A stretch of DNA of 64,000 bases from Caulobacter segnis (lineage in GTDB: Bacteria > Pseudomonadota > Alphaproteobacteria > Caulobacterales > Caulobacteraceae). Both the position numbers and the translations under genes were made by a program. The stretch's first letter is position 1, and each line of letters begins with the position of its first letter. Where the stretch lies: the NCBI RefSeq assembly GCF_019931575.1, contig NZ_CP082923.1, positions 2,232,001-2,296,000 of the forward strand. The letters run 5' to 3'. The notes under the pieces were generated by a model. It did not search any database. It was not told the DNA's origin and saw nothing but the letters and a program-made list of their open reading frames with translations. Positions 17,437 to 25,105 of the stretch are shown piece after piece.

Positions 17437-20082
17437 TTGACCTTGCTGCGAGCGCGGACGGTTGTCCGACAGAGTCCCTTCAAGCCGACCTTCCAGACCG
17501 CCTTGCTGACCTGCGCCTCGATCCTGGCGCTGAGCGGCGGCGTGGCCCGTGCGGCCGATGCGACGCCCGCGCCCGTCGCCGACGCCGAGGGCTCCACGGC
17601 CGTGGACAGCGTCATCGTCACCGGCGTGCGCGGCGCCCGCCGCACGGTCGCCGACAGCCCCGCGCCCGTCGACGTGATCGGCGGCGAGCAACTCCTGGCC
17701 ACCGGCAAGGTCGGCCTCAAGGAGGTGCTCAACACTCTGATCCCGTCGTTCAACCTGCCGGGCATCAATGGCGGCGGCACCTCGTGGACGGTGCGGGCCA
17801 TCACTCTGCGCGGTCTGAACGGCGACCAGGCCCTGTTCCTGGTCAACGGCAAGCGCCGTCACACCACCTCGCTGATCAATAACCTGGCCCGCGTCGGCCG
17901 GGGCGGGGCGCCCGTCGACCTGGACTTCATCCCGGCCTCGGCCATCGAGCGCATCGAGGTGCTGCGCGACGGGGCCTCGGCCCAGTATGGCTCGGACGCG
18001 ATCGCCGGCGTGGTCAACATCATCCTGAAGGACGATTCCGAAGGCGGCTCGTTCAGCTACACGGGCGGCCAGAACTATGTCGGCGACGGCGACACCCGCG
18101 CCGCCACGATCAACTGGGGCCGGCCGCTGGGCGACAAGGGCGGATTCCTGTACCTCGCGCTGAACTGGAAGAACAACGAGGCGGCCAACCGCGCCGCGCC
18201 CTCGCGCGCCCAGTACATCTACCAGCCGACCGTGACGACTGTCGGCGGCGTCACCACCGTCACACCCGATCCGCGCGACGCCACGGCCGATCGCTACTCT
18301 TGGGGCCAGAGCTACGGGCCGGGCGAGGAGGACATTCTCGCCGCGTCCTACAACGCAGAACTGCCCTGGCATGACCTGAAGCTCTATTCGTCGGGCACGC
18401 TGAGCCATCGCTCGTCCAAGAAGAACACCGGCAGCTTCCTGCCCAACCTCGCGCCGGTGGCCGGGGTCACCGCCGGCCGGCCGCTGAACCGCAACTCGCT
18501 GCCCGAGGTTTATCCCGACGGGTTCAATGCTTATCGCCGGATCTTCGAGCTGGACTTCCAGACCAGTTTCGGCGCGCGCGGCGAGACGGCCGGCTGGGCC
18601 TGGGACCTCTCGACGACCCTGGCCCAGGATCACGCCCAGCTGGACGGCGAGAACACGCTGAACGCCACCCTGGGTCCGTCCAGCCCGACCTACTTCCACC
18701 TGTCGACCCACGAGTTCCGGCAGTGGACGAACAATTTCGACGTCACCCGCGAGGTCTCGGGCTGGCTGAAGAATCCGCTGCAAGTCTCGTGGGGACTTGA
18801 GCATCGCTACGAACGCTTCCTGATCGAGGCGGGCGACGAGGCCTCCTACATCGTCGGCGACTACGTCATTCCGGCGGGCCAGCCGTTCGCCGGACTGCGG
18901 CCCAATCCGGGCTTGGCGTCCTATGCCGGCACCGCGCCGGAGGACGCCGGCTCGATCCATCGCCACAGCGGCGCGGCCTATGTCGATCTCGGAACGGACA
19001 TCACCGACACCTGGTACGTCGGTATCGCCGGTCGCTACGAGAAGTACGGCAAGGGTGTGGGCGACACGGCCAGCGGCAAGCTGACGACGCGATGGGAGTT
19101 CCTTCCGGGCTACGCCGTGCGGGCCACGGTCAGCAATGGCTTCCGCGCCCCGTCGCTGGGCCAGACCCTGTTCGCCACCTCGACCAACAACGGCAGCCTG
19201 TGCCCGGCGGCCCCGAACAACGTCTTCCGCGGCGCGCCCTGCACGCCCGGCGAATACCTCACCTTCCCGACCAAGGTCCTACGCACCGACAGCGCCGAGG
19301 CGAAAGCCCTGGGCGCGGAAACGCTTAAGCCGGAAACCTCGACAAACTACAGCTTCGGCGTCACGGCCGAGCCGGTCGCGGGCCTGCGCTTGACCCTGGA
19401 CGCTTACGAGATCCAGATCGACGATCGCATTGTCGACACCAGCAATCTCGACCTGTCGGTGGCCCAACTGGCGTCGCGGGCCGACCTGGCGCCGCTGCTG
19501 GCGCGCTTCCCGCAGGGACTGACGGCGACCTACTACACCAACGCCGTCTCGACCCGGACCACCGGCGTCGACTTCGTCGGCGAGTATGGCTTCGACCTCG
19601 GCGGCCTGGGCCGATTGAACCTCAACGCCGCCTACGCCTTCAACAAGACCAAGATCACCAAGCTGAAAGCGACGCCCGCCGTGCTGACGGCGGTGAACCC
19701 CAACCTCGTTCTGTTCGACCGACAGAAGATCTCCGACCTCACCGTCGGCACGCCGCGCGAGAAGATCATCATCGGGGCCCAGTGGTCGCGCGGCGACTGG
19801 AGCGCCAGCCTGCGCAACACCCGCTATGGCCGCTACACCGAGGCTGGGACGTCTGCGAGCCTGGACCGCACGTTCAGCCCCAAATGGGTCACCGACCTCG
19901 ACATCGCCTGGCAGGTCCGGCCGTCGACCAACATCGCCATCGGGGCCAACAACCTGTTCGACGAACACCCCGACAAGATCGGGATCGTCAACGCCGACCA
20001 GGGCACGGGCCAGTTCGGCATCTTCTCGCCCTTCGGCATCACCGGCGGCTACTACTACGCCCGCCTGACCCAGAGCTTCTGA
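17437..20082 (+). CDS. TonB-dependent receptor, first gene of AprAB-like operon
   Basis: About 881-residue outer-membrane receptor. It has a hydrophobic signal segment (TALLTCASILALSGGVARA), a TonB-box-like DSVIVTGVRG, the plug motif AIERIEVLRDGASAQYGSDA with IAGVVNIILK, and a barrel ending in a terminal phenylalanine (YYARLTQSF). The start is uncertain: the frame is open to an ATG at 17293, but that would lie inside the hairpin at 17285-17302; I prefer the TTG at 17437 with GGGGGT upstream. The next gene, a sulfonate-type binding lipoprotein, starts 11 bases after the stop, so receptor and periplasmic binder are one uptake route. Confidence 0.85.
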   Translation: MTLLRARTVVRQSPFKPTFQTALLTCASILALSGGVARAADATPAPVADAEGSTAVDSVIVTGVRGARRTVADSPAPVDVIGGEQLLATGKVGLKEVLNTLIPSFNLPGINGGGTSWTVRAITLRGLNGDQALFLVNGKRRHTTSLINNLARVGRGGAPVDLDFIPASAIERIEVLRDGASAQYGSDAIAGVVNIILKDDSEGGSFSYTGGQNYVGDGDTRAATINWGRPLGDKGGFLYLALNWKNNEAANRAAPSRAQYIYQPTVTTVGGVTTVTPDPRDATADRYSWGQSYGPGEEDILAASYNAELPWHDLKLYSSGTLSHRSSKKNTGSFLPNLAPVAGVTAGRPLNRNSLPEVYPDGFNAYRRIFELDFQTSFGARGETAGWAWDLSTTLAQDHAQLDGENTLNATLGPSSPTYFHLSTHEFRQWTNNFDVTREVSGWLKNPLQVSWGLEHRYERFLIEAGDEASYIVGDYVIPAGQPFAGLRPNPGLASYAGTAPEDAGSIHRHSGAAYVDLGTDITDTWYVGIAGRYEKYGKGVGDTASGKLTTRWEFLPGYAVRATVSNGFRAPSLGQTLFATSTNNGSLCPAAPNNVFRGAPCTPGEYLTFPTKVLRTDSAEAKALGAETLKPETSTNYSFGVTAEPVAGLRLTLDAYEIQIDDRIVDTSNLDLSVAQLASRADLAPLLARFPQGLTATYYTNAVSTRTTGVDFVGEYGFDLGGLGRLNLNAAYAFNKTKITKLKATPAVLTAVNPNLVLFDRQKISDLTVGTPREKIIIGAQWSRGDWSASLRNTRYGRYTEAGTSASLDRTFSPKWVTDLDIAWQVRPSTNIAIGANNLFDEHPDKIGIVNADQGTGQFGIFSPFGITGGYYYARLTQSF

Positions 20083-20093
20083 GGGAGGGCGCG

Positions 20094-21047
20094 ATGGATC
20101 GACGCCAGCTACTGATCAATCTGGCCCTTGGCGGGCTCACGGTCTCCGGTCTGGCCGCCTGCTCCGGAGCCGAGAGCGGCCAGCCGGTCCTGAAGGTCGG
20201 CAGCCAGCGCGGCGGCACCAAGGCGGTGCTGATCGCGTCCGGTGCGCTGGAGGGCGTTCCCTACAGGATCGAGTGGAGCGAGTTTCCCGCCGCCGCCCCG
20301 CTGCTGGAGGCCGTGGGCGCGGGCGCCGTGGACCTGGGCGAGGCGGGCGATGCGCCGTTCCTGTTCGCCTATGCCGGCGGGGCCAGGATCAAGGCCGTGC
20401 AGGCGGGCCGCAGTGGCGGCTCGTCGACGGTGATCCTGGTGCGCAAGGATTCGCCGATCGCCTCGCCCGCCGACCTGAAGGGCAAGAAGATCGCGACGGG
20501 ACGCGGCTCGATCGGGCATTACCTGCTGCTCAGGGTGCTCGAGAACGCGGGCCTCAAGCCCACCGACGCCTCGATCGTCTATCTCAGCCCTGGCGACGCC
20601 AAGGCCGCCTTCACGGCCGGCTCGATCGACGCCTGGGTGACCTGGGGCTCCTACGTGGCCCTGGCGCGCCTGCACGACGCGGCGAGGATCCTGGTCGACG
20701 GCGAGGGGCTGCTGGGTGGTTTCGGCTACGAGGCCGCCAGCGAGAGGGCGATCGCCGAAAAGCGGCCGCAGATCGAAGACTTCCTGCGCCGCCTGGCCAA
20801 GGCCCGGCGCTGGGCGGCGGACAATCCGGACGCCTTCGGCAAGGTGCTGGCCAAGGAGACGGGCCTTTCGGAGGAGGTCGCTCTCTATACGGTCCGCCAG
20901 TACCGCATCCTGCCCGCGCCGCTGGGCGAGGACTCCGTGAAGGAGGCGAGGGCGGTGCTCGATCGCTTCCGGGCGGCGGGCGCGGTCAACACGACCCGCG
21001 ATCCGGCGGCCGCCTTCGACGCCTCGTTCAACGGGGCGCTGGCGTGA
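20094..21047 (+). CDS. ABC substrate-binding lipoprotein (SsuA-like), no permease of its own
   Basis: 317-residue periplasmic binding protein. The N terminus MDRRQLLINLALGG is Tat-like and is followed by a lipobox LAAC (Cys23). The mature start KVGSQRGGTKAVLIASGAL, then EWSEFPAAAPLLEAVGAGAVDLGEAGDAPF, is a strong match to the aliphatic-sulfonate binding family. It has GGGAGGG upstream and ends overlapping the next gene's GTG. No permease or ATPase is encoded in this operon, so it probably docks on the SsuBC-like pair at 13227-14848 or on one encoded elsewhere. Confidence 0.9.
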   Translation: MDRRQLLINLALGGLTVSGLAACSGAESGQPVLKVGSQRGGTKAVLIASGALEGVPYRIEWSEFPAAAPLLEAVGAGAVDLGEAGDAPFLFAYAGGARIKAVQAGRSGGSSTVILVRKDSPIASPADLKGKKIATGRGSIGHYLLLRVLENAGLKPTDASIVYLSPGDAKAAFTAGSIDAWVTWGSYVALARLHDAARILVDGEGLLGGFGYEAASERAIAEKRPQIEDFLRRLAKARRWAADNPDAFGKVLAKETGLSEEVALYTVRQYRILPAPLGEDSVKEARAVLDRFRAAGAVNTTRDPAAAFDASFNGALA

Positions 21048-22618
21048 GCGAACCGCTGACCCTGGCGACCGACGTGCTGGTCATCGGCGGCGGCCTGGCC
21101 GGCGCCTGGGCGGCCGTGGCGGCCGCTCGCGAAGGCGCGACTGTCGTCCTGGTCGACAAGGGTCGCTGCGGGACCAGCGGCGTCACCGCCACGGCCGGTC
21201 CCGGTCACTGGTGGGTTCCGCCCGAACGCCGCGAGGCGGCGGTGGCCGACCGGCTGCAGCGCTCGCTGGGTCTGGGCGACCCGGACTGGATGCGTCGGAT
21301 CCTGGACCTGACCTGGACCAGCCTGCCGGGCCTCGCCGACCACTACGCCTTCTCGACCGACGAGCGGGGCGAGGCGCAGTACCGCGCGTTGCGCGGGCCG
21401 GAATACATGCGGGCCATGCGCGCCTACGCCCTGGCGGCGGGCGCGCGGATCCTTGACCACCATCCGGCTCTGCAACTGCTGCGTCACGGCGACGGGTCGA
21501 TCGCCGGCGCGGCCGGCGTCGCCCTGCGCGGCGAGCGGCCGTGGACGATCCGGGCGGGGGCGGTCGTGCTGGCCGCTGGCGGCACCGCCTTCGCGTCGCG
21601 CCTGCTGGGTTCGGCGACCAATACGGGCGACGGCCTGCTGATGGGCGTCGAGGCCGGGGCCGATCTCTCGGGCATGGAGTTCACCAACTACTACACCGCC
21701 TCGGTGGCCGGCACGAACATGGCCCGGTCGATGGCCTACAGCTTCGCCCGCTGGTTCGACGCCGACGACAACGAGCTGGACATCCCGAACGGCCCGAACG
21801 TCACGCCGCTTCTGGCGCGGGCCCTGTTGAAGGGGCCGCTGTTCTGCCGACTGGACCGGATCCCCGAGGACATTCGGGCGATCATGCCTGAAGTGCAGCC
21901 CAATTTCGTCTTGCCGTTCAAAAGGCTTGGCGTCGAAACCTACCGTGATCGCTTCGAAGTGACGCTGCACGCCGAAGGCACGATCCGGGGTATCGGTGGG
22001 CTGCGCGTCGACGACGATGACTGCCAGACCGCCGTGCCCGGTCTCTACGTCGCCGGGGACAACGCCAGCCGCGAGCTGGTCACCGGCGCGATCTCGGGCG
22101 GCGGCGCGGTTAACTCGTCCTGGGCGCTGTCGTCGGGACAGTGGGCCGGCGCGGCGGCGGCGCGGCGCGCGCGTTCGACCGGCGCGCGCGAGACGGATCT
22201 GGTGATCGCCACCGGCCAGGCTGGCCTGACGCCCCGCCGCAACGCCGGGGCGTTTGACGTCCCCGGCGCCGTCCAGGCGGTGCGCGAGGAACTGAACGCC
22301 TACGACAAGAACATCTTCCGCCGAGGCGACGCCCTGGCCGCCTCGCTGGCGCGCCTGGACGGGATCTGGCGCGAGCTGGCCGATCACGGCCGGGCCCAAG
22401 GCCGCGCGGGCCTGCGGCTGCGCGAGACCGCCGCCCTGGTCGCCGCAGGACGCTGGAGCAAGGCCGCGGCCCTGGCGCGCCGCGAAAGCCGGGGCATGCA
22501 TCGCCGGGAGGACGCGCCCGGCCTTGATCCGCGCCTTTCCAGCCGCCAGCGCGCTCAGGGCCTGGACCGGGTCTTCACGCGGTTCGAGCCAATCGCCGCG
22601 CAGGCGGAGGTCGCCTGA
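21044..22618 (+). CDS. AprA-like FAD-dependent oxidoreductase
   Basis: 524-residue flavoprotein of the fumarate reductase/adenylylsulfate reductase alpha superfamily. The FAD motif VLVIGGGLAGAWAAVAAAREG is followed by VDKGRCGTSGVT; AVVLAAGGTAFASRLLGSATNTGDGLLMG is the classic superfamily segment and GLYVAGDNASRELVTGAISGGGAVNSSW the C-terminal FAD contact. It is about 100 residues shorter than dissimilatory AprA. The GTG start overlaps the binding-protein stop (GTGA) and its TGA overlaps the ferredoxin ATG, so a tight AprA/AprB-like complex is expected. I infer a cytoplasmic redox reaction on a sulfur compound; the direction and substrate are unknown. Confidence 0.82.
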   Translation: MSEPLTLATDVLVIGGGLAGAWAAVAAAREGATVVLVDKGRCGTSGVTATAGPGHWWVPPERREAAVADRLQRSLGLGDPDWMRRILDLTWTSLPGLADHYAFSTDERGEAQYRALRGPEYMRAMRAYALAAGARILDHHPALQLLRHGDGSIAGAAGVALRGERPWTIRAGAVVLAAGGTAFASRLLGSATNTGDGLLMGVEAGADLSGMEFTNYYTASVAGTNMARSMAYSFARWFDADDNELDIPNGPNVTPLLARALLKGPLFCRLDRIPEDIRAIMPEVQPNFVLPFKRLGVETYRDRFEVTLHAEGTIRGIGGLRVDDDDCQTAVPGLYVAGDNASRELVTGAISGGGAVNSSWALSSGQWAGAAAARRARSTGARETDLVIATGQAGLTPRRNAGAFDVPGAVQAVREELNAYDKNIFRRGDALAASLARLDGIWRELADHGRAQGRAGLRLRETAALVAAGRWSKAAALARRESRGMHRREDAPGLDPRLSSRQRAQGLDRVFTRFEPIAAQAEVA

Positions 22619-23010
22619 TGATCGAGGTCGTCATCGAGGATCGTTGCGGCGGCTGTGGCGACTGCGTCGACGCCTGTCCCAGCGACGTCCTACGGCTGGG
22701 CGAGGGCGGCAAGGCGGTGATCGCCGCCCAGGCCGACTGCCAGACCTGCCTGCTGTGCGAACTCTACTGCCCGACCGACGCCCTTTTCGTCTGGCCCGAG
22801 GTCGAGCGGATCGCCGGGATTACGGCCGAGCAGGCCCTGGCATCGGGCCAGGTGGGCGCGTTCCGTCGCGACCACGGCTGGGGCGAGCACGCGGCCACCC
22901 ACACCAACCAACACTGGCGGATGGGGGCGATCTTCGAGCGCGCCCGCCTGCAGGCGATTGAACTCGCCGCCGCCAAGACCGCTCGACCCGAGGAAGGACG
23001 CTCGTCATGA
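22618..23010 (+). CDS. AprB-like ferredoxin with two [4Fe-4S] clusters
   Basis: 130-residue iron-sulfur protein. Two complete cluster motifs are visible: Cys10, 13, 16, 20 (CGGCGDCVDACP) and Cys41, 44, 47, 51 (CQTCLLCELYCP). The tail of roughly 70 residues contains the HGWGEHAATHTNQHWRMG stretch seen in AprB-like partners rather than in free ferredoxins. It is translationally coupled to the flavoprotein before it and the peroxiredoxin-like gene after it (ATGA overlap), so it is probably the electron-transfer subunit of that flavoprotein. Confidence 0.88.
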   Translation: MIEVVIEDRCGGCGDCVDACPSDVLRLGEGGKAVIAAQADCQTCLLCELYCPTDALFVWPEVERIAGITAEQALASGQVGAFRRDHGWGEHAATHTNQHWRMGAIFERARLQAIELAAAKTARPEEGRSS

Positions 23011-23681
23011 GCCTCAAGAGCCTGAAGGACCGCCTCGCCGACCTGCACGCCGAGCGCGAACGCACGTGGGATCCGGCCCAGCTGAAGATCAACATCGACC
23101 AGCGACGGACGCTGGTGGAGACCGCCGACCCGTCGCGATGGGTCAAGGTCGGCGAGCGCCTGGAGTCGTTCACGTTGCTGGACGTGGAGGGCGGGGAACT
23201 GTCGCTGGAGGCGTTGATCCAGCGCGGCCCGGCGGTGCTGGTGTTCTTCCGCTTCGCCGGCTGCCCGGCCTGCAACATCGCCTTGCCGTACTATGAGGAG
23301 GCGCTGGCGCCGGGGTTGCGCGACCTGGGCGCGACCCTGGTGGCCATCAGCCCGCAGGTCCCAGAGCGCCTGGGCGAGATCCGGACCCGCCATGGCCTGT
23401 CGTTCAAGGTCGCCACGGATCCGGACAACGGCCTCGGCCGTCGCTTTGGCATCCTCTACACGGCCGACGAGGCCAGCCAGGCCGCGCAACGCGCCAAGGG
23501 CGCCTTCATCGGCGAGACGACCGGCACGGGAACCTGGGAACTGCCCCAGCCCGCCGTCGTCGTCATCGACCACGAGCGGGTCGTCCGCTTCGTCGATGTG
23601 AGCCCCGACTGGCTGGTCCGCACCGAGGCCGACCCCGTCCGCGAGGCCGTCCGCGACATCACCCTGGTTCCCGCCGAATAG
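23007..23681 (+). CDS. Peroxiredoxin-like (AhpC/TSA) family protein
   Basis: 224-residue thioredoxin-fold protein of the peroxiredoxin-like group. The active site is a CxxC, Cys86 and Cys89 in [16 protein letters not shown], which differs from the single peroxidatic cysteine of classic Ahp[25 protein letters not shown] and the C-terminal [21 protein letters not shown] follow the family plan. An N-terminal helical extension of about 45 residues precedes the fold. It may protect the Fe-S enzyme from peroxide, or act as a disulfide reductase delivering electrons to the sulfur substrate; the context does not decide. Confidence 0.82.
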   Translation: MSLKSLKDRLADLHAERERTWDPAQLKINIDQRRTLVETADPSRWVKVGERLESFTLLDVEGGELSLEALIQRGPAVLVFFRFAGCPACNIALPYYEEALAPGLRDLGATLVAISPQVPERLGEIRTRHGLSFKVATDPDNGLGRRFGILYTADEASQAAQRAKGAFIGETTGTGTWELPQPAVVVIDHERVVRFVDVSPDWLVRTEADPVREAVRDITLVPAE

Positions 23682-23694
23682 ATCGGAGCTTTCA

Positions 23695-25041
23695 ATGTCT
23701 TCTCCCGAAACCCTTGGGCGTCAGCTGAAGCTCGGCTTCATCCTGCACGGCGTCGGCCCCGGCTGGGGCGATTGGCGTCACCCGGACGCCCAGCCCAACG
23801 CCAGCACCAACTTCCAGTTCTACAAGCGCCAGGCCCAGGTGGCCGAGGCCGGCAAGTTCGACTTCCTGTTCGTGGCCGACAGCGTCTACATCACCGAGAA
23901 GTCCAGCCCGCACTACCTGAACCGCTTCGAGCCGCTGACCATCCTGTCGGCCCTGGCCGGCGCCACGAACAATATCGGTCTCGTGGCCACCCTGACGGTC
24001 AGCTACAGCGAGCCGTTCAACGTCGCCCGCCAGTTCGCCTCGCTGGATCACATCAGCGGCGGCCGCGCCGGCTGGAACGTCGTCACCTCGTGGCTGGAGG
24101 GCAGCGCCGCCAACTACAGCCGCGACAAGCACTACGCCCACGACGTCCGCTACCGCCTGGCGGGTGAGTATCTGGACGTGGTCCAGGGCCTTTGGGACTC
24201 GTGGGAGGACGACGCCCTGACCTTCGACAAGAAGGGCGGGCAGTTCTTCGATCCGGCGAAGCTCCATACCCTGAACCACAAGGGCGAGTTCTTCTCGGTG
24301 AAGGGGCCGCTTAATATCAGCCGCTCGCCGCAGGGGCAGCCGGTGATCTTCCAGGCCGGGGCGTCCGAGGACGGCAAGGCCTTCGCCGCGCGCCGGGCCG
24401 ACGCGATCTTCGTCTCGCACGAGGAGATCGACGCGGCCAAGGCCTACTACCAGGACATCAAGGCCCGCGCCGCGAGCTACGGCCGCGACCCGGACCAGCT
24501 GCACGTGCTGCCCGCCGCCCGGCCGGTGGTCGGCCGTACGCCCGACGAGGCCGAAGCCCTCTACAAGGAACTCACCGAGCTGGTGTCGCTGGACAACGCC
24601 CTGTCGATGCTGGCTCGGCCGTTCAACGAGTACGACTTCAGCCAGCACGATCCCGACGGCCCGTTCCCGCTGGAAGCCGCCGCGTTCGGAGCCAATTCCA
24701 ACCAGAGCGCGGTCAACCGCATCGTCGCGGCGGTGAAGGACGAGAACCTGACCCTGCGCCAGGCGGCCCTGCGCTTCGCCACGCCGCGCGGCCACTTCGT
24801 CGGAACGCCCGAGCAGGTCGCCGACAGCCTGCAGCAATGGTTCGAGGAACGCGGCGCCGACGGCTTCGTGCTGTTCGAGAGCCTGCCGGGCCAGCTGGAG
24901 GCCTTCGTCGAGCTGGTCGTGCCGATCCTGCAGGCGCGGGGGCTGTTCCGCACCGAGTACGAAGGCTCGACCTTCCGCGAGAGCTTGGGGCTGGATGTCC
25001 CGGTCAACCGCTACGCCGGGGCGTTGGCGGCCGCCGAGTAA
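23695..25041 (+). CDS. FMN-dependent monooxygenase, NtaA/SnaA/DszA type
   Basis: 448-residue luciferase-like monooxygenase of the nitrilotriacetate monooxygenase component A/DszA branch. Characteristic blocks are GWRHPDAQP-like [86 protein letters not shown], and [26 protein letters not shown]. Family members use FMNH2 from a separate reductase to cleave sulfones, sulfonates or aminopolycarboxylates. No reductase is encoded in this operon; the one at 2380 is a possible supplier. It is the last gene of the operon and is followed by a strong terminator. Confidence 0.9.
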   Translation: MSSPETLGRQLKLGFILHGVGPGWGDWRHPDAQPNASTNFQFYKRQAQVAEAGKFDFLFVADSVYITEKSSPHYLNRFEPLTILSALAGATNNIGLVATLTVSYSEPFNVARQFASLDHISGGRAGWNVVTSWLEGSAANYSRDKHYAHDVRYRLAGEYLDVVQGLWDSWEDDALTFDKKGGQFFDPAKLHTLNHKGEFFSVKGPLNISRSPQGQPVIFQAGASEDGKAFAARRADAIFVSHEEIDAAKAYYQDIKARAASYGRDPDQLHVLPAARPVVGRTPDEAEALYKELTELVSLDNALSMLARPFNEYDFSQHDPDGPFPLEAAAFGANSNQSAVNRIVAAVKDENLTLRQAALRFATPRGHFVGTPEQVADSLQQWFEERGADGFVLFESLPGQLEAFVELVVPILQARGLFRTEYEGSTFRESLGLDVPVNRYAGALAAAE

Positions 25042-25067
25042 CATCGCGCCGGCGTGTTCGAGGCAGG

Positions 25068-25097
25068 AGCCGGTCGGTCCTCCCGGACCGACCGGCT
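25068..25097. terminator. Bidirectional terminator hairpin
   Basis: A perfect 13-bp stem (AGCCGGTCGGTCC with GGACCGACCGGCT), loop TCCC, followed by TTGTCGTTCT. It lies between the convergent monooxygenase (stop 25041) and receptor 3 (stop 25106) and can serve both. Confidence 0.8.
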
Positions 25098-25105
25098 TTG
25101 TCGTT

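Noticed and set aside
21044-23010. True dissimilatory adenylylsulfate reductase
   Set aside because: The flavoprotein is about 100 residues shorter than AprA, and no sat, qmo or dsr genes are nearby; called AprA-like/AprB-like only.
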